DNA from: Bin52 sp965243345
Lineage (GTDB): Bacteria > Pseudomonadota > Alphaproteobacteria > Thalassobaculales > Thalassobaculaceae
DNA length: 64,000 nt
Reading direction: 5' to 3'
NCBI GenBank assembly: GCA_965243345.1
Contig: CBDEUR010000003.1
Span: 3,472,001-3,536,000 of the forward strand
The notes beneath the pieces were generated by a model. It ran no database searches. It saw nothing but the letters and a program-made list of their open reading frames with translations, and was not told the DNA's origin. A program made the translations under genes and the position numbers. This document shows positions 35,367 through 44,022 of the stretch, in pieces. Each line of letters begins with the position of its first letter. Position 1 is the first letter of the stretch.

Positions 35367-36533
35367 TCAGCGCAGCGGCTCGAGGATCGACACGTAGTTG
35401 GCGACCGCGACACCCCCCATGTTGAAGATGCCGCCGAGCGAAGCGCCGGGGACCTGCATTCCTCCCGCCTCGCCGCGAAGCTGCATCGAGGTGAGCACGT
35501 GCATGGATACCCCGGTGGCGCCGATCGGGTGGCCCTTGGACTTCAGCCCTCCCGACGGGTTGACCGGAAGCCTGCCATCCCTCGCGGTCACGCCTTCCGC
35601 GATCACCTCCGCCCCCTTGCCCGGAGCGGCGAGGCCCATGGCCTCGTACTCGAGCAGTTCGGCTATGGTGAAACAGTCGTGGGTCTCGACCAGCGACAGG
35701 TCGTCGATGGCGAGCCCGGCGCTGTCCAGCGCACTCCCCCAGGCCTTCGCACAGCCTTCGAGTTCGGTCACGTCGCGTCGCGACATCGGCAGGTAGTCAT
35801 TGACCTGGGCGCGGGCGCGCAGCGCAATCGCCTTCCGGCGGCCGAGCGCGGTCTCGACGTCGGTGAGCACCAGGGCCGCGGCACCGTCAGACACCAGCGA
35901 ACAGTCGGTCCGCTTCAGCGGGCCGGCGACGATCGGGTTGCGGTCGGAGACCTGGCGGCAGAACTCGTAGCCAAGATCCTTGCGGATCTGGGCGTAGGGA
36001 TTGTCCACGCCGTTGCGGTGGTTCTTCGCCGCGATCATGGCGAGCGCGTCGCTCTGGTCGCCGTAGCGCTGGTAGTACTGGTTGGCGATCAGCGCGAACA
36101 CTCCGGCGAAACCGCCCTGGATATCGGATTCCTCCTTGAGATAGCTCGCCGTCAGCAGCGCTTCTCCGACCAGGTGGCCGGGAAGGTCGGTCATCTTCTC
36201 GACCCCGACCACCAGCACCACCCGTCCGCGCCGCGCCTCCAGGAAGTCGGCTCCCTGGTGCACGGCGGCACTGCCGGTCGCACACGCGTTCTCGACCCGG
36301 GTCGCCGGCTTGAAGCGGAAGTCCTCGGACGCCTGCAGCACCAGGCTGGAGGTGAAGGCCTGCGGCGACAGGGCGCCGCCGAAATGACCAAGGAATATCG
36401 CGTCGACATCGCACGGCGCAAAACCGGCATCGGCCACAGCATCCGCCGCCGCCCTGGTGATCAGGCTCTCGACGTCCTCGTTCTCGTGCTTGCCGAACGG
36501 CAGGTGGGACCAGCCAACAATACAGACAGTCAT
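35367..36533 (-). CDS. thiolase-like acetyl-CoA acetyltransferase (SCP-x type)
   Basis: A 388-residue thiolase-fold enzyme. The nucleophilic cysteine sits in RVENACATGSAAVHQGADFL, the conserved His in VETHDCFTIAELLEYE, and the final Cys/His region in NPSGGLKSKGHPIGATGVSM; the GGIFNMGGVAVANYVSILE end is typical of SCP-x-like thiolases. These enzymes cleave or form C-C bonds in acyl-CoA chains, often without classical condensation specificity. GGAGG lies 9 bases before the ATG at 36533. The gene precedes acuI on the same strand and may share its promoter. Confidence 0.88.
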   Translation of the reverse strand: MTVCIVGWSHLPFGKHENEDVESLITRAAADAVADAGFAPCDVDAIFLGHFGGALSPQAFTSSLVLQASEDFRFKPATRVENACATGSAAVHQGADFLEARRGRVVLVVGVEKMTDLPGHLVGEALLTASYLKEESDIQGGFAGVFALIANQYYQRYGDQSDALAMIAAKNHRNGVDNPYAQIRKDLGYEFCRQVSDRNPIVAGPLKRTDCSLVSDGAAALVLTDVETALGRRKAIALRARAQVNDYLPMSRRDVTELEGCAKAWGSALDSAGLAIDDLSLVETHDCFTIAELLEYEAMGLAAPGKGAEVIAEGVTARDGRLPVNPSGGLKSKGHPIGATGVSMHVLTSMQLRGEAGGMQVPGASLGGIFNMGGVAVANYVSILEPLR

Positions 36534-36636
36534 GGCGCTCGAGCCTCCAGGGTACGGGTGGGACGGTTGGTTCCGCCGACGCGGAAACCGGGAGTCCAAG
36601 CCTGCGTCGGCAGGCGCCGGTGGTCAAGCCGCCGGA

Positions 36637-37119
36637 CTACTGCAGCCTGTCGGGCAGCTCCTCGATCGCGTCGTCGATCAAACGGGTGCGTGTTTCCGGT
36701 GTCATGGTTTCCCGGATCAGGTGACCGGCCGCATTCACGGCAAGATCGACCGCCATGGAGCGGACATCCTGCAGGGCCCGCGCCTCCGCCTGGGCAATGC
36801 GGTCCAGCGCCTGGCGTTCACGCCGTTCCAGCATGGCCGTGACCGTCTCCTCGGCCTGGACCCGCAGTCGTTCGGCCTCGGCCTGGGCCTGGGCAACGAT
36901 CTCTCCGGCCTCGGTCTCTGCATCGCGCTGACGGCGCCGGTAGGTGGCCAGCACGGCCTGGGCGTCCTCCCGCAGCTTCTGCGCTTCCTCGAGTTGGCGC
37001 GCGATCTCGGCGGAACGCCGGTCGAGCATCGCGGTGATCCGTGCGGTCCCTTTCCACAGCACCAGCGCCACAAAGATGACGAACGCGATGGCAACCGCAA
37101 TGTCAGCTGTGAAGCTCAT
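36637..37119 (-). CDS. atpF: ATP synthase Fo subunit b
   Basis: A 160-residue b subunit: one membrane helix at residues 4-23 then a long Arg/Glu/Ala-rich coiled coil (from about TARITAMLDRRSAEIARQLEEA onward) that forms half of the peripheral stalk connecting Fo to F1. It overlaps the upstream b' gene by four bases. Together with b' it forms the heterodimeric stalk found in alphaproteobacteria and cyanobacteria. The name atpF is used here for the last b-type gene of the operon. Confidence 0.9.
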   Translation of the reverse strand: MSFTADIAVAIAFVIFVALVLWKGTARITAMLDRRSAEIARQLEEAQKLREDAQAVLATYRRRQRDAETEAGEIVAQAQAEAERLRVQAEETVTAMLERRERQALDRIAQAEARALQDVRSMAVDLAVNAAGHLIRETMTPETRTRLIDDAIEELPDRLQ

Positions 37120-37718
37120 GGCCGTCCATCCTGCGCAACCGCGCCGATGGCACGGGTGACCGCGTCCTCGCCGGGACGAGAGCCGATCAGCCTCGCGACA
37201 GCCTCGACTGCCGCCTCGCTGGCTACGTCGCGTATGTTGTCGACAGCCCCGGCGCGCGAAGCAGCGATCCTCCGCTCGGCCTCGGCCACCATTGCGGCAA
37301 CCCGGGCCCGGGCCGCTTCCTCCCGTTCGGCACCTGCGCGCGCCGCGGCGTCCTGTGCCTCGCGAACCGCCGCCGCCGCCCTGGCACGGGCCTCGGCGAG
37401 GAGAGCCTCGTGATCCGCCTGGGCCTGGGCTGCTTCCGACTGCAGCGTCTGCGCCTTGTCGAGGTCGTCGGCGATCCGTTCCTGGCGTTCTTCCAGCACC
37501 TCGAAGATCCGCGGGACCGCTACCCTGGAGACCAGGACGTACAGGACCGCGAAACTGACAACGAGCCAGAAGATCTGCGACGGGTAGGTCTGGATGTCGA
37601 GCTGCGGCAGCTTGACCCCGGAGTCATCCGCCGCCCGGGCGACGCCGGATACAAGGAAGCTGCCGGCAAGCACCGCCGCCGCTCCCGCACGCCGTGTCCC
37701 GTCAGGGCTGATCCGCAT
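37116..37718 (-). CDS. ATP synthase Fo subunit b' (second b-type subunit)
   Basis: A 200-residue b' subunit with an N-terminal extension (residues 1-45, with a hydrophobic segment that could act as a signal or extra anchor) before the membrane helix QIFWLVVSFAVLYVLVSRV (about 49-67) and then a long Ala/Glu/Arg coiled coil. The sequence FEVLEERQERIADDLDKAQTLQSEA is typical of b'. It lies between atpE and atpF, overlapping the latter (ATGA-type), as in alphaproteobacterial Fo operons. Stalk pairing with subunit b is expected. Confidence 0.88.
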   Translation of the reverse strand: MRISPDGTRRAGAAAVLAGSFLVSGVARAADDSGVKLPQLDIQTYPSQIFWLVVSFAVLYVLVSRVAVPRIFEVLEERQERIADDLDKAQTLQSEAAQAQADHEALLAEARARAAAAVREAQDAAARAGAEREEAARARVAAMVAEAERRIAASRAGAVDNIRDVASEAAVEAVARLIGSRPGEDAVTRAIGAVAQDGRP

Positions 37719-37741
37719 CGTGGATCCCCTGCTCTCGGCGG

Positions 37742-37966
37742 TCAGGTGAACAGGATGAGGAACGAGATCAGCAGCGCGAACAGCGCGATCGCTTCCGTCA
37801 GGGCAAAGCCGAGAATACCAATGCCGAATACCTCGCCGCGCGCCGCGGGATTGCGGGCAATGGAGGAGACCAGCGACGAAAAGATGTTGCCGATGCCGAC
37901 ACCGACACCGGCAAGTGCGATCACGGCGAGGCCCGCTCCGATCATCTTCGCGGCATCAAGTTCCAT
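37742..37966 (-). CDS. atpE: ATP synthase Fo subunit c
   Basis: A 74-residue proteolipid with two membrane helices joined by the polar loop ARNPAARGEVFG. The proton-carrying carboxylate is E58 in GFALTEAIALFALL, and the first helix has the glycine pattern GVGVGIGNIFS that packs the c-ring. The glutamate environment without extra polar residues is the proton-type pattern rather than the sodium type. It is the third Fo gene after atpI and atpB. Confidence 0.95.
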   Translation of the reverse strand: MELDAAKMIGAGLAVIALAGVGVGIGNIFSSLVSSIARNPAARGEVFGIGILGFALTEAIALFALLISFLILFT

Positions 37967-38026
37967 AACGAGGATCCTTCCTTGGGATTTTCTGGGTCGT
38001 TGGGAGGGATGCCAGGCTTCCGGGCA

Positions 38027-38749
38027 TCAGTGCAGGTGAATCGCGTCGTGCAGGTACAGGCAGGTCAGCACGGTGAAGACATAGGCCTGCAGGAAGGCGA
38101 CCAGGATCTCGAACCCGGTCAGTGCCACCAGCAGTGCGACGGGTGCTACGCCCAACACCCCCATGAGCACCGCGAACCCGCCGAACACCTTCATCATGGT
38201 GTGACCCGCCATCATGTTGGCGAACAGGCGCACCGACAGGCTGACGGGACGCACGAAGTAGGAGATGATCTCGATCGGCACCAGAAGCGGCGCCATCACC
38301 AACGGCGTTCCCGAGGGGACGAACAGGGTGAAGAAGCGCAGGCCGTGACGGACCAGTCCGATAACGGTCACGCCCACGAAGACGGTAATTGCCATCGCGA
38401 AGGTAACGATGATCTGACTGGTGAAGGTATAGGCGTAGGGGATCATCCCGAACAGGTTGCCGAACAGGATGAACAGGAACAGGGTGAAGATGAACGGAAA
38501 GTAGCCGCGACCCTCGCTGCCCACGTTCTCGCGAAGCATGTTGGCGATGAACTCGTAGGAGACCTCGGCCATCGATTGCCAGCGTCCCGGCACCAGGCGG
38601 CCGCTGCGCATGCTCAGCGTCAGGAACGCGGTCACGCCGATCACCGTGATCGCCATCCACATCGACGAGTTGGTAAACGACAGGTCAACGCCGCCGACAT
38701 GCAGCGGAACCAGCGGCTTCAGCGCAAACTGTTCGACAGGTGACGCCAC
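38027..38749 (-). CDS. atpB: ATP synthase Fo subunit a
   Basis: A 240-residue subunit a with five or six membrane helices. The essential arginine lies in SVRLFANMMAGHTMMKVF (about residue 175), and the entry FFPFIFTLFLFILFGNLFGMIPYAYTFTSQI strip is the usual helix-3 region. The C-terminus has the QAYVFTVLTCLYLHDAIHLH ending. It is flanked by the atpI gene (12 bases between) and atpE and forms the proton half-channels at the c-ring. Confidence 0.95.
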   Translation of the reverse strand: MASPVEQFALKPLVPLHVGGVDLSFTNSSMWMAITVIGVTAFLTLSMRSGRLVPGRWQSMAEVSYEFIANMLRENVGSEGRGYFPFIFTLFLFILFGNLFGMIPYAYTFTSQIIVTFAMAITVFVGVTVIGLVRHGLRFFTLFVPSGTPLVMAPLLVPIEIISYFVRPVSLSVRLFANMMAGHTMMKVFGGFAVLMGVLGVAPVALLVALTGFEILVAFLQAYVFTVLTCLYLHDAIHLH

Positions 38750-38762
38750 CCGGACTTCCCTT

Positions 38763-39125
38763 CTACTCGGCCCCGCGATCCGTCCCGGTCGGCTCCCGCC
38801 GGTAGCCCATGGCCATGCCGAAGCCGGAGATCGCCCGGTACGCGTTCAACATCCCGGCCGCAGCACCGAGCGTGAAGCACAGGATCAGCAGCCAGGGCGA
38901 CGTGTCGAGCCAGCGATCAAGCCCGTACCCGACCAGTCCCCCGACCCCCACACCGGCGACAAGTTCGACGCCGGTGCGCATCGCCAGGCCCAGCACTCCC
39001 TTCGGCGGCCCGCCCGTCGGGCGCGAGCGACCGGACGCCGTCCGGTCCTGCCTGCCGCGCGCCGCATCAAGCCGTGCCTCCAGCTCGCGCAGCGTCGGCG
39101 GCGGGGTGCCATCCGTTCCTGACAT
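38763..39125 (-). CDS. atpI: AtpI-like ATP synthase assembly protein
   Basis: A 120-residue protein with a charged cytoplasmic N-terminus and two membrane helices (about residues 55-72 and 80-100), containing GLAMRTGVELVAGVGVGGLVGYGLD and the WLLILCFTLGAAAGMLNAYR strip. This is the AtpI/gene-1 family, which helps assemble the c-ring and may take up magnesium. It is the first gene of the Fo operon, downstream of a well-formed promoter at 39190-39218. The ATG at 39125 is chosen; the frame is open 31 codons upstream, across the promoter. Confidence 0.85.
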   Translation of the reverse strand: MSGTDGTPPPTLRELEARLDAARGRQDRTASGRSRPTGGPPKGVLGLAMRTGVELVAGVGVGGLVGYGLDRWLDTSPWLLILCFTLGAAAGMLNAYRAISGFGMAMGYRREPTGTDRGAE

Positions 39126-39189
39126 GTGGCCTGAGCCGACCCTCCGGTCCCGGTGTCCCGATCCGCGTCCTGCCGCGAAATCGCGGCCA

Positions 39190-39218
39190 ACATAGGGAAC
39201 CCCCATGGTGCCTGTCAA
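39190..39218 (-). promoter_or_regulatory. sigma-70-type promoter of the ATP synthase Fo operon
   Basis: On the minus strand a -35 box TTGACA (39213-39218) is followed after 17 bases by CTATGT (39190-39195), close to consensus for both boxes and spacing. It lies 65-93 bases before the atpI start and after the end of smc, so the Fo operon probably starts here. Confidence 0.65.
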
Positions 39219-39286
39219 GCCGGAACCATTCCTGCTTCTTGCGGTTCAATACATTGAAATCACGATATTTTTTGAACGGATCGCCC

Positions 39287-42200
39287 TCAGGCTGCCGGTG
39301 CGAGCCGCCGGGCCTCGCGGATGTCGACCGACACCAGTCGGCTGATGCCGCGCTCCGCCATGGTGACCCCGTACAGACGGTCCATCCTGGCCATGGTCAG
39401 GCGATGGTGGGTGATCACCAGGAAACGGGTGTCGGTCTGCCGCGCCACCTCGGCCAACAGGTCGCAGAACCGATCGACATTACGGTCATCGAGCGGCGCG
39501 TCGACCTCGTCGAGCACGCAGATCGGCGACGGCGAGGTCATGAAGGCCGCGAATACCAGGGCAAGCGAGGTCAGCGCCTGTTCGCCGCCCGAGAGCAGGG
39601 ACAGCACTCGGGCCGTCTTGCCCGGCGGACTGGCGATGACGTCGAGACCCGGGCTCAGCGGGTCCGAAGTCTCAACCCAGACCAGCTTCGCGAACCCACC
39701 GGCAAACAGCCGGCGGAACACCTGCCGGAAGTTGCTGTCGATCTCCGTGAAGGCCGCGCGCAGTCGACGCCGCCCCTCCCGGTCCATGACCTCGATCGCC
39801 TCGCGCAATCGCTCGACAGCGCCCACCAGGTCATCGCGTTCGTCCTCGAGGGCGCTCATTTCCGCGCGCAGTTCGTCGATCTCGATCTCGGCCCGCAGAT
39901 TGACCGGCCCCATCCGGTCGCGGCGCAGACGCAGACGCTCGAGACGCAGGCTGATGGCTTCGCTGTCGGCGTCCTGCTCGATCCCGGCCATGGCCGTGCA
40001 CAGCTCGTCCACGGAGGTATCGAGCCGCTCCCTGATGCTCCGGCGCACCACCTCGAGGCGGTGGTCCGCCTGCTCTTTCGCCGTCTCTGCCCGCATCAGT
40101 TGCTCTCGGCACGCCAGCGCGGCCGCTTCCGCCTCCCGGGTCGCCCGGTCAGCCGCCTCCAGCGCTGCCTCGGCGCCGGCGAGCGTCCGGTCGGCCCGGT
40201 CGTGCCGGGCACGGGCTGTTTCGATCGCGCTCTCGAGCTCGGCGCTCCTGGCCTCGATCCGCCCCGGCACTCCCTCGAGTTCCTCGATCCACTCCGCGGT
40301 CTCCTTCCGTCGCCCGGCCAGGGCATCGATGCGTTCGCCGGCCTGCTCGAGGCGCCCGTTCCAGGTCCTGGTATCGGCTTCGATCTGCTCGATGCGCCCG
40401 GCGCGCTGCCGCGCCTCGATCTCGAGTTCGTCACGAGCACGTCTCGCCTCCGCAAGCTGCTGCTCGCGGCGCTCATGCTCCGTGCCCAGGCGTTCGCGTT
40501 CCTGCCGACAGGCGGACAGGTCGTCGAGAGCCTCGAGCTCTGCCGCCATTGTCCGGGTTTCGGCATGCGCCGTTTCCTGTTCGCCAGCCAGCCGTTTCGC
40601 GGAGTCGGCCAGCGACTCGGCTGTCGCCGTCGCCTCGGCGTGGAGCGCGACCAGTCGGGTCTCGTGCGCACGCGCCGTCTCGAGGATTCGCCGCGCGTTC
40701 CTGAGCGCATCATGACCGGCACTTTCGGATGCCACCGCTTCCTCGTGCGCACGGCGCGCCTGTTCCCGTTCCGTTGCGAACCGGGCCCTGCGTTCCGTGA
40801 TCGCCGCCCTGGCCGCTTCCAGCTCCGCGAGCCGCGCCCGGTTCCGCATCCGCAGGCTGGCGGCATTTTCCTGGCCCACGTCCTCGAAATAGCCGTCCCA
40901 GCGCCACAGGCCGCCATGCGGTGTGGTCAGCCGTTGCCCCGGCGCAAGCCGGGGCTGCAGGGTCCGGGCCGTCTCGGCGTCGTCAACAACACCGATCTGT
41001 GCAAGCCGCACCCCCATCCGTCCGGCGTTTCCTACCATCCCGGCAAGCGTCCGGGTCCCGTCGGGAAGTCCGCAGGATACCGGCGGGTCGGGTCGTTCGA
41101 CCCAGCCGCGTCGGGCGGTGGTGTCACCCGCGGCGACCAGCGGGGCAGACAGATCGTCGCCGAGTACCGCACCCAGCGCCATTTCGCAGCCGGGCTCGAC
41201 CTCGAGTCCGTCGAGCGCCGGTTCGCCGGGCATGTCGCGGACCAGCAACCGGCGCAGCGCGCCGGCCTCAGCCTCCACGCGCGCGATGTCGGCATCACCC
41301 TCCGCGCAGGCCGCAGCGGCGGTCTCCAGTCGATCACGCGCATTCCGCCGGGCGGACTCCGCGCTCTCCGCCGCCTCCTGCGCCTGACCGACCGCGGTCT
41401 CGGCGGCAGCGACCTGCACACGTGCGGCGTCAAGTTCCTCGCCGGTTGCGGCCGACTGCCTGACACTCGCCTGCCGGGCCGCGAGCGCCTGCTCCCGGTC
41501 GGCGAGGTCCCTCTCCCGGGTCTCGGCATTGGCGAACTGGCGCTCGAGCAGGTCACGGCGGGCGTCGGTGGTGGCGATCCGGTTCCCCAGCTCCGACAGG
41601 CGCCTTGCCACGGCGTCGAGCCGGCATTCGGCTGCGTCGACCGCCTCGGCTGCCCGCGACAGCTGCCTGGCTCCGGACCAGGCGGCGAGGGTGCGTTCCT
41701 CGCCCGCCAGCCGCGCAAGCACGCCTTCGGCCTCCTGCCTGAGCCCGGTCTCGCGCGCAAGGTCGTCGCCGATCTGCTGCAACCGGGTCTGCGCCTGTGC
41801 ACGATCCCTCGCCAGACGGGCGCGTTCGTCGTTGATGCGGCTGCGCGCGAGTTCGAGTTCCCTGGTCTCGGTCGCTGCCCGGACCGCTGCCTCGCGCAGC
41901 GCCGGCAGCACCGCGTTCCGTCGCTCGCGGGTCGCGGTCTCGGTTGCAACCAGTCCGGCGGCGTCCCGGACCGCGGTCTCGCAGGCCAGGCACTGCCCGG
42001 CCTGGTCCGCGTGATCCGCCGACGCCGCGTGCCATTCCAGATACAGCAGGGCCGCCTCGGCATCCCGGATCGCCTGGCCGAGACTGCGGTACCTGCGGAC
42101 CTCGCGCTCCTGGTGCCGAAGCCCGTCCAGCCGCTGCGCGAGCCCGGCGAGCCGATCTGCCACACGTTCGAGATTGGCGTGCGAGTGTTCGAGGCGCAGG

Positions 42201-42742
42201 CTTGCCTCGCGCCGCCGGGCCCGGATGCCGCCCAGGTTCGCCGCCTCCTCGAGCAACAGGCGCCGCTCGTCCGGTGAGGCGCTGATCAGTTCGCCGATCC
42301 GGCCCTGGGCGATGATGGAGGCCGACCGTGACCCGGTGCCGACGTCGTGGAACAGCAGGCGCACCTCGCGGGCGCGGGCCTCCTGGCCGTTGATGCGATA
42401 GGACGATCCCCTCGAGCGTTCGATCCTCCGGGTGACCGTCACCTCGGAAAACCCGTCAAGCACCGCCGGACCCGAGCGGTCGGCGTTGTCGACGACCAGC
42501 GCCACCTCGGCAAACCCGTGTGCCGCCCGGCGGCCGGACCCGTTGAAGATCACGTCCTCGAGCTCGGCGCCGCGCATCCGGCTCGCGGTGCTCTCTCCCA
42601 TGACCCAGCGCAACGCCTCGACCAGGTTCGACTTGCCGCACCCGTTCGGCCCGACCACGCCGGTCAGGCCGGGGACCAGTTCGATGTCGACCGGATCGGC
42701 GAAGGACTTGAACCCAGCGAGTCTGAGACTGGAAAACTGCAC
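39287..42742 (-). CDS. smc: chromosome segregation protein SMC
   Basis: An 1151-residue condensin ATPase. The N-terminal head has GFKSFADP and Walker A GPNGCGKSNLVEAL (about residues 34-47) with the Q-loop at WVMGESTASRMRG. Two very long coiled coils flank the hinge (about 500-640, with LVRDMPGEPALDGLEV and GDDLSAPLVAAGDT). The C-terminal head has signature LLSGGEQALTSLALVFA and Walker B ICVLDEVDAPLDDRNV. GTG at 42742 is used because GGGAGG lies 9 bases before it and the family N-terminus follows at once. It organises and segregates the chromosome. It forms a leftward cluster with dsbA-like and DUF721 genes. Confidence 0.95.
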   Translation of the reverse strand: MQFSSLRLAGFKSFADPVDIELVPGLTGVVGPNGCGKSNLVEALRWVMGESTASRMRGAELEDVIFNGSGRRAAHGFAEVALVVDNADRSGPAVLDGFSEVTVTRRIERSRGSSYRINGQEARAREVRLLFHDVGTGSRSASIIAQGRIGELISASPDERRLLLEEAANLGGIRARRREASLRLEHSHANLERVADRLAGLAQRLDGLRHQEREVRRYRSLGQAIRDAEAALLYLEWHAASADHADQAGQCLACETAVRDAAGLVATETATRERRNAVLPALREAAVRAATETRELELARSRINDERARLARDRAQAQTRLQQIGDDLARETGLRQEAEGVLARLAGEERTLAAWSGARQLSRAAEAVDAAECRLDAVARRLSELGNRIATTDARRDLLERQFANAETRERDLADREQALAARQASVRQSAATGEELDAARVQVAAAETAVGQAQEAAESAESARRNARDRLETAAAACAEGDADIARVEAEAGALRRLLVRDMPGEPALDGLEVEPGCEMALGAVLGDDLSAPLVAAGDTTARRGWVERPDPPVSCGLPDGTRTLAGMVGNAGRMGVRLAQIGVVDDAETARTLQPRLAPGQRLTTPHGGLWRWDGYFEDVGQENAASLRMRNRARLAELEAARAAITERRARFATEREQARRAHEEAVASESAGHDALRNARRILETARAHETRLVALHAEATATAESLADSAKRLAGEQETAHAETRTMAAELEALDDLSACRQERERLGTEHERREQQLAEARRARDELEIEARQRAGRIEQIEADTRTWNGRLEQAGERIDALAGRRKETAEWIEELEGVPGRIEARSAELESAIETARARHDRADRTLAGAEAALEAADRATREAEAAALACREQLMRAETAKEQADHRLEVVRRSIRERLDTSVDELCTAMAGIEQDADSEAISLRLERLRLRRDRMGPVNLRAEIEIDELRAEMSALEDERDDLVGAVERLREAIEVMDREGRRRLRAAFTEIDSNFRQVFRRLFAGGFAKLVWVETSDPLSPGLDVIASPPGKTARVLSLLSGGEQALTSLALVFAAFMTSPSPICVLDEVDAPLDDRNVDRFCDLLAEVARQTDTRFLVITHHRLTMARMDRLYGVTMAERGISRLVSVDIREARRLAPAA

Positions 42743-42779
42743 CGGTACGGACCTCCCGACGGGTGCTGGCCGAGCGGCG

Positions 42780-43385
42780 TTACCGGAGCGCGTCCGAGAG
42801 CACCGCGTCAAACTCCTCGAAGGTGAAGGCGGCCAGCCGCTCGCCGTTCAGGACGAAGGTCGGTGTCGCGTCCACGCCGTGCTCCGCCTGCGCCGCACGC
42901 TGCATCTTCCCGATCCCCTCGAGCAGGTCACGATCGTTCATGCAGGCGCGCGCGGTCTCCTCGTCCATGCCGGCAAGCCGGGCGAGCCTGACCAGCGCCG
43001 CCTCGCCTTCGCCGGAGGTTGCCCAGGACGCCTGCTGCTTCAGCAGCAGGTCGATCATGGGAGCGTAGCGCTGCTTCGGCAGGCATCGCGCCAGCGCTGC
43101 CGCACGCAGGGCCAGCAGGTCGAGTGGAAAGTCGCGCAGTTCGACCTGCAGGTGACCGGGGACCACGTAGGTATCCCGCAGCTTCGGCCAGGTCTCGGTG
43201 TGGAACCGTGCGCAGTGTGAACAGGTCAGGGAAAAGTACTCGATCAGGACCAGTCGTGCCGAGGTCGACCCGATTGTCCTGGGCTCCAGTGCCGTGCCGA
43301 CGTCGTACCCCGCCCTGCCGGCACCGGGAACGGCCGAGACAAGGGCAGCGGCCCCCAGTGCCCCGATGAGTGTTCTGCGCCGCAT
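42780..43385 (-). CDS. DsbA-like periplasmic thiol oxidoreductase
   Basis: A 201-residue thioredoxin-fold protein with a signal peptide (MRRRTLIGALGAAALVSAVPG, cleavage near AGRA about residue 25). The redox motif is CSHC in SLTCSHCARFH (about residue 54), and the cis-Pro strand is VDATPTFVLNGERL. Such proteins oxidise or isomerise disulfides in the periplasm; this group (DSBA-like, as in the 'TlpA/ScsC' relatives) lies beside smc and DUF721 in many alphaproteobacteria. The ATG at 43385 is preceded by GGAG at 7 bases; an ATG at 43397 would overlap that site. Confidence 0.88.
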   Translation of the reverse strand: MRRRTLIGALGAAALVSAVPGAGRAGYDVGTALEPRTIGSTSARLVLIEYFSLTCSHCARFHTETWPKLRDTYVVPGHLQVELRDFPLDLLALRAAALARCLPKQRYAPMIDLLLKQQASWATSGEGEAALVRLARLAGMDEETARACMNDRDLLEGIGKMQRAAQAEHGVDATPTFVLNGERLAAFTFEEFDAVLSDALR

Positions 43386-43468
43386 TTCGATCTCCATCAC
43401 ACTACATGTTGGGGACAATACCCTGATCCGCCACTACAGACAACGCGTTCTGCAGCCGGAACCGGCGA

Positions 43469-43978
43469 TCAGCCGTCGGTGCTTCCCAGCACCGCGCGAC
43501 CCAACCGCAACAGCGCCTCGCGCAGCGGACCGTCGCGCACCCGCGCGACCTGCCGGTCGACCCACTCCTCCTCTTCCGCCTCGAGCGGCCGGGGCCGTCT
43601 GCGTCCGGGACGAACGGACTCGGGAAGACCGTGGTGCAGGGCAAGCCGCGCCACCGCGTCGTATCCGAACACGGTGTTGATCCGTTCGATCAGAACCGGT
43701 TCCATGTGCTGCACCTCGATGGCCCGTGCCGAACTGACCACGAGGTGCAGTGTCGCTCCCGAGCGCTGACCCCGGGGGTAGGCGATGCGTTCGGGCACAC
43801 AGCAGTGCGCGATATCGGAACCGACGATGACGGACCAGCGACTGATGATGGCAACCTCGAAGAAGCCGCGGCGCCGGATTTCACGGGTCGCGGCCTCCGG
43901 GAGCATTGCGCGCAACGGCATGAGCCCGCGGCCGGTGCGCCGCGCAGGCCGTGGCTTGTCGTCCTGCTGCCCCGTCAT
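43469..43978 (-). CDS. DUF721 (DciA-like) protein
   Basis: A 169-residue protein with the DUF721 core in its middle: WSVIVGSDIAHCCVPERIAYPRG (about residues 48-70), then GATLHLVVSSARAIEVQHMEPVLIERINTVFGYDAVARLAL. DciA proteins of this family load the replicative helicase DnaB in many bacteria; the positive tail could aid DNA contact. The ATG at 43978 follows GGGAGT by 9 bases. It is divergent from mutY (44 bases apart), the standard alphaproteobacterial arrangement, and lies upstream of the dsbA-like and smc genes. Confidence 0.85.
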   Translation of the reverse strand: MTGQQDDKPRPARRTGRGLMPLRAMLPEAATREIRRRGFFEVAIISRWSVIVGSDIAHCCVPERIAYPRGQRSGATLHLVVSSARAIEVQHMEPVLIERINTVFGYDAVARLALHHGLPESVRPGRRRPRPLEAEEEEWVDRQVARVRDGPLREALLRLGRAVLGSTDG

Positions 43979-44022
43979 TCCGGCCGACTCCCGCATGCGT
44001 GGCCAGACTGTACACTGAGGCG

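Noticed and set aside
34314..36842. 842-codon open frame on the plus strand
   Set aside because: Antisense to acuI and the thiolase gene, both with clear motifs. High GC leaves long stop-free antisense frames.
39074..42277. 1067-codon open frame on the plus strand
   Set aside because: Antisense to smc and the atpI region; smc has Walker A, signature and Walker B motifs on the other strand.
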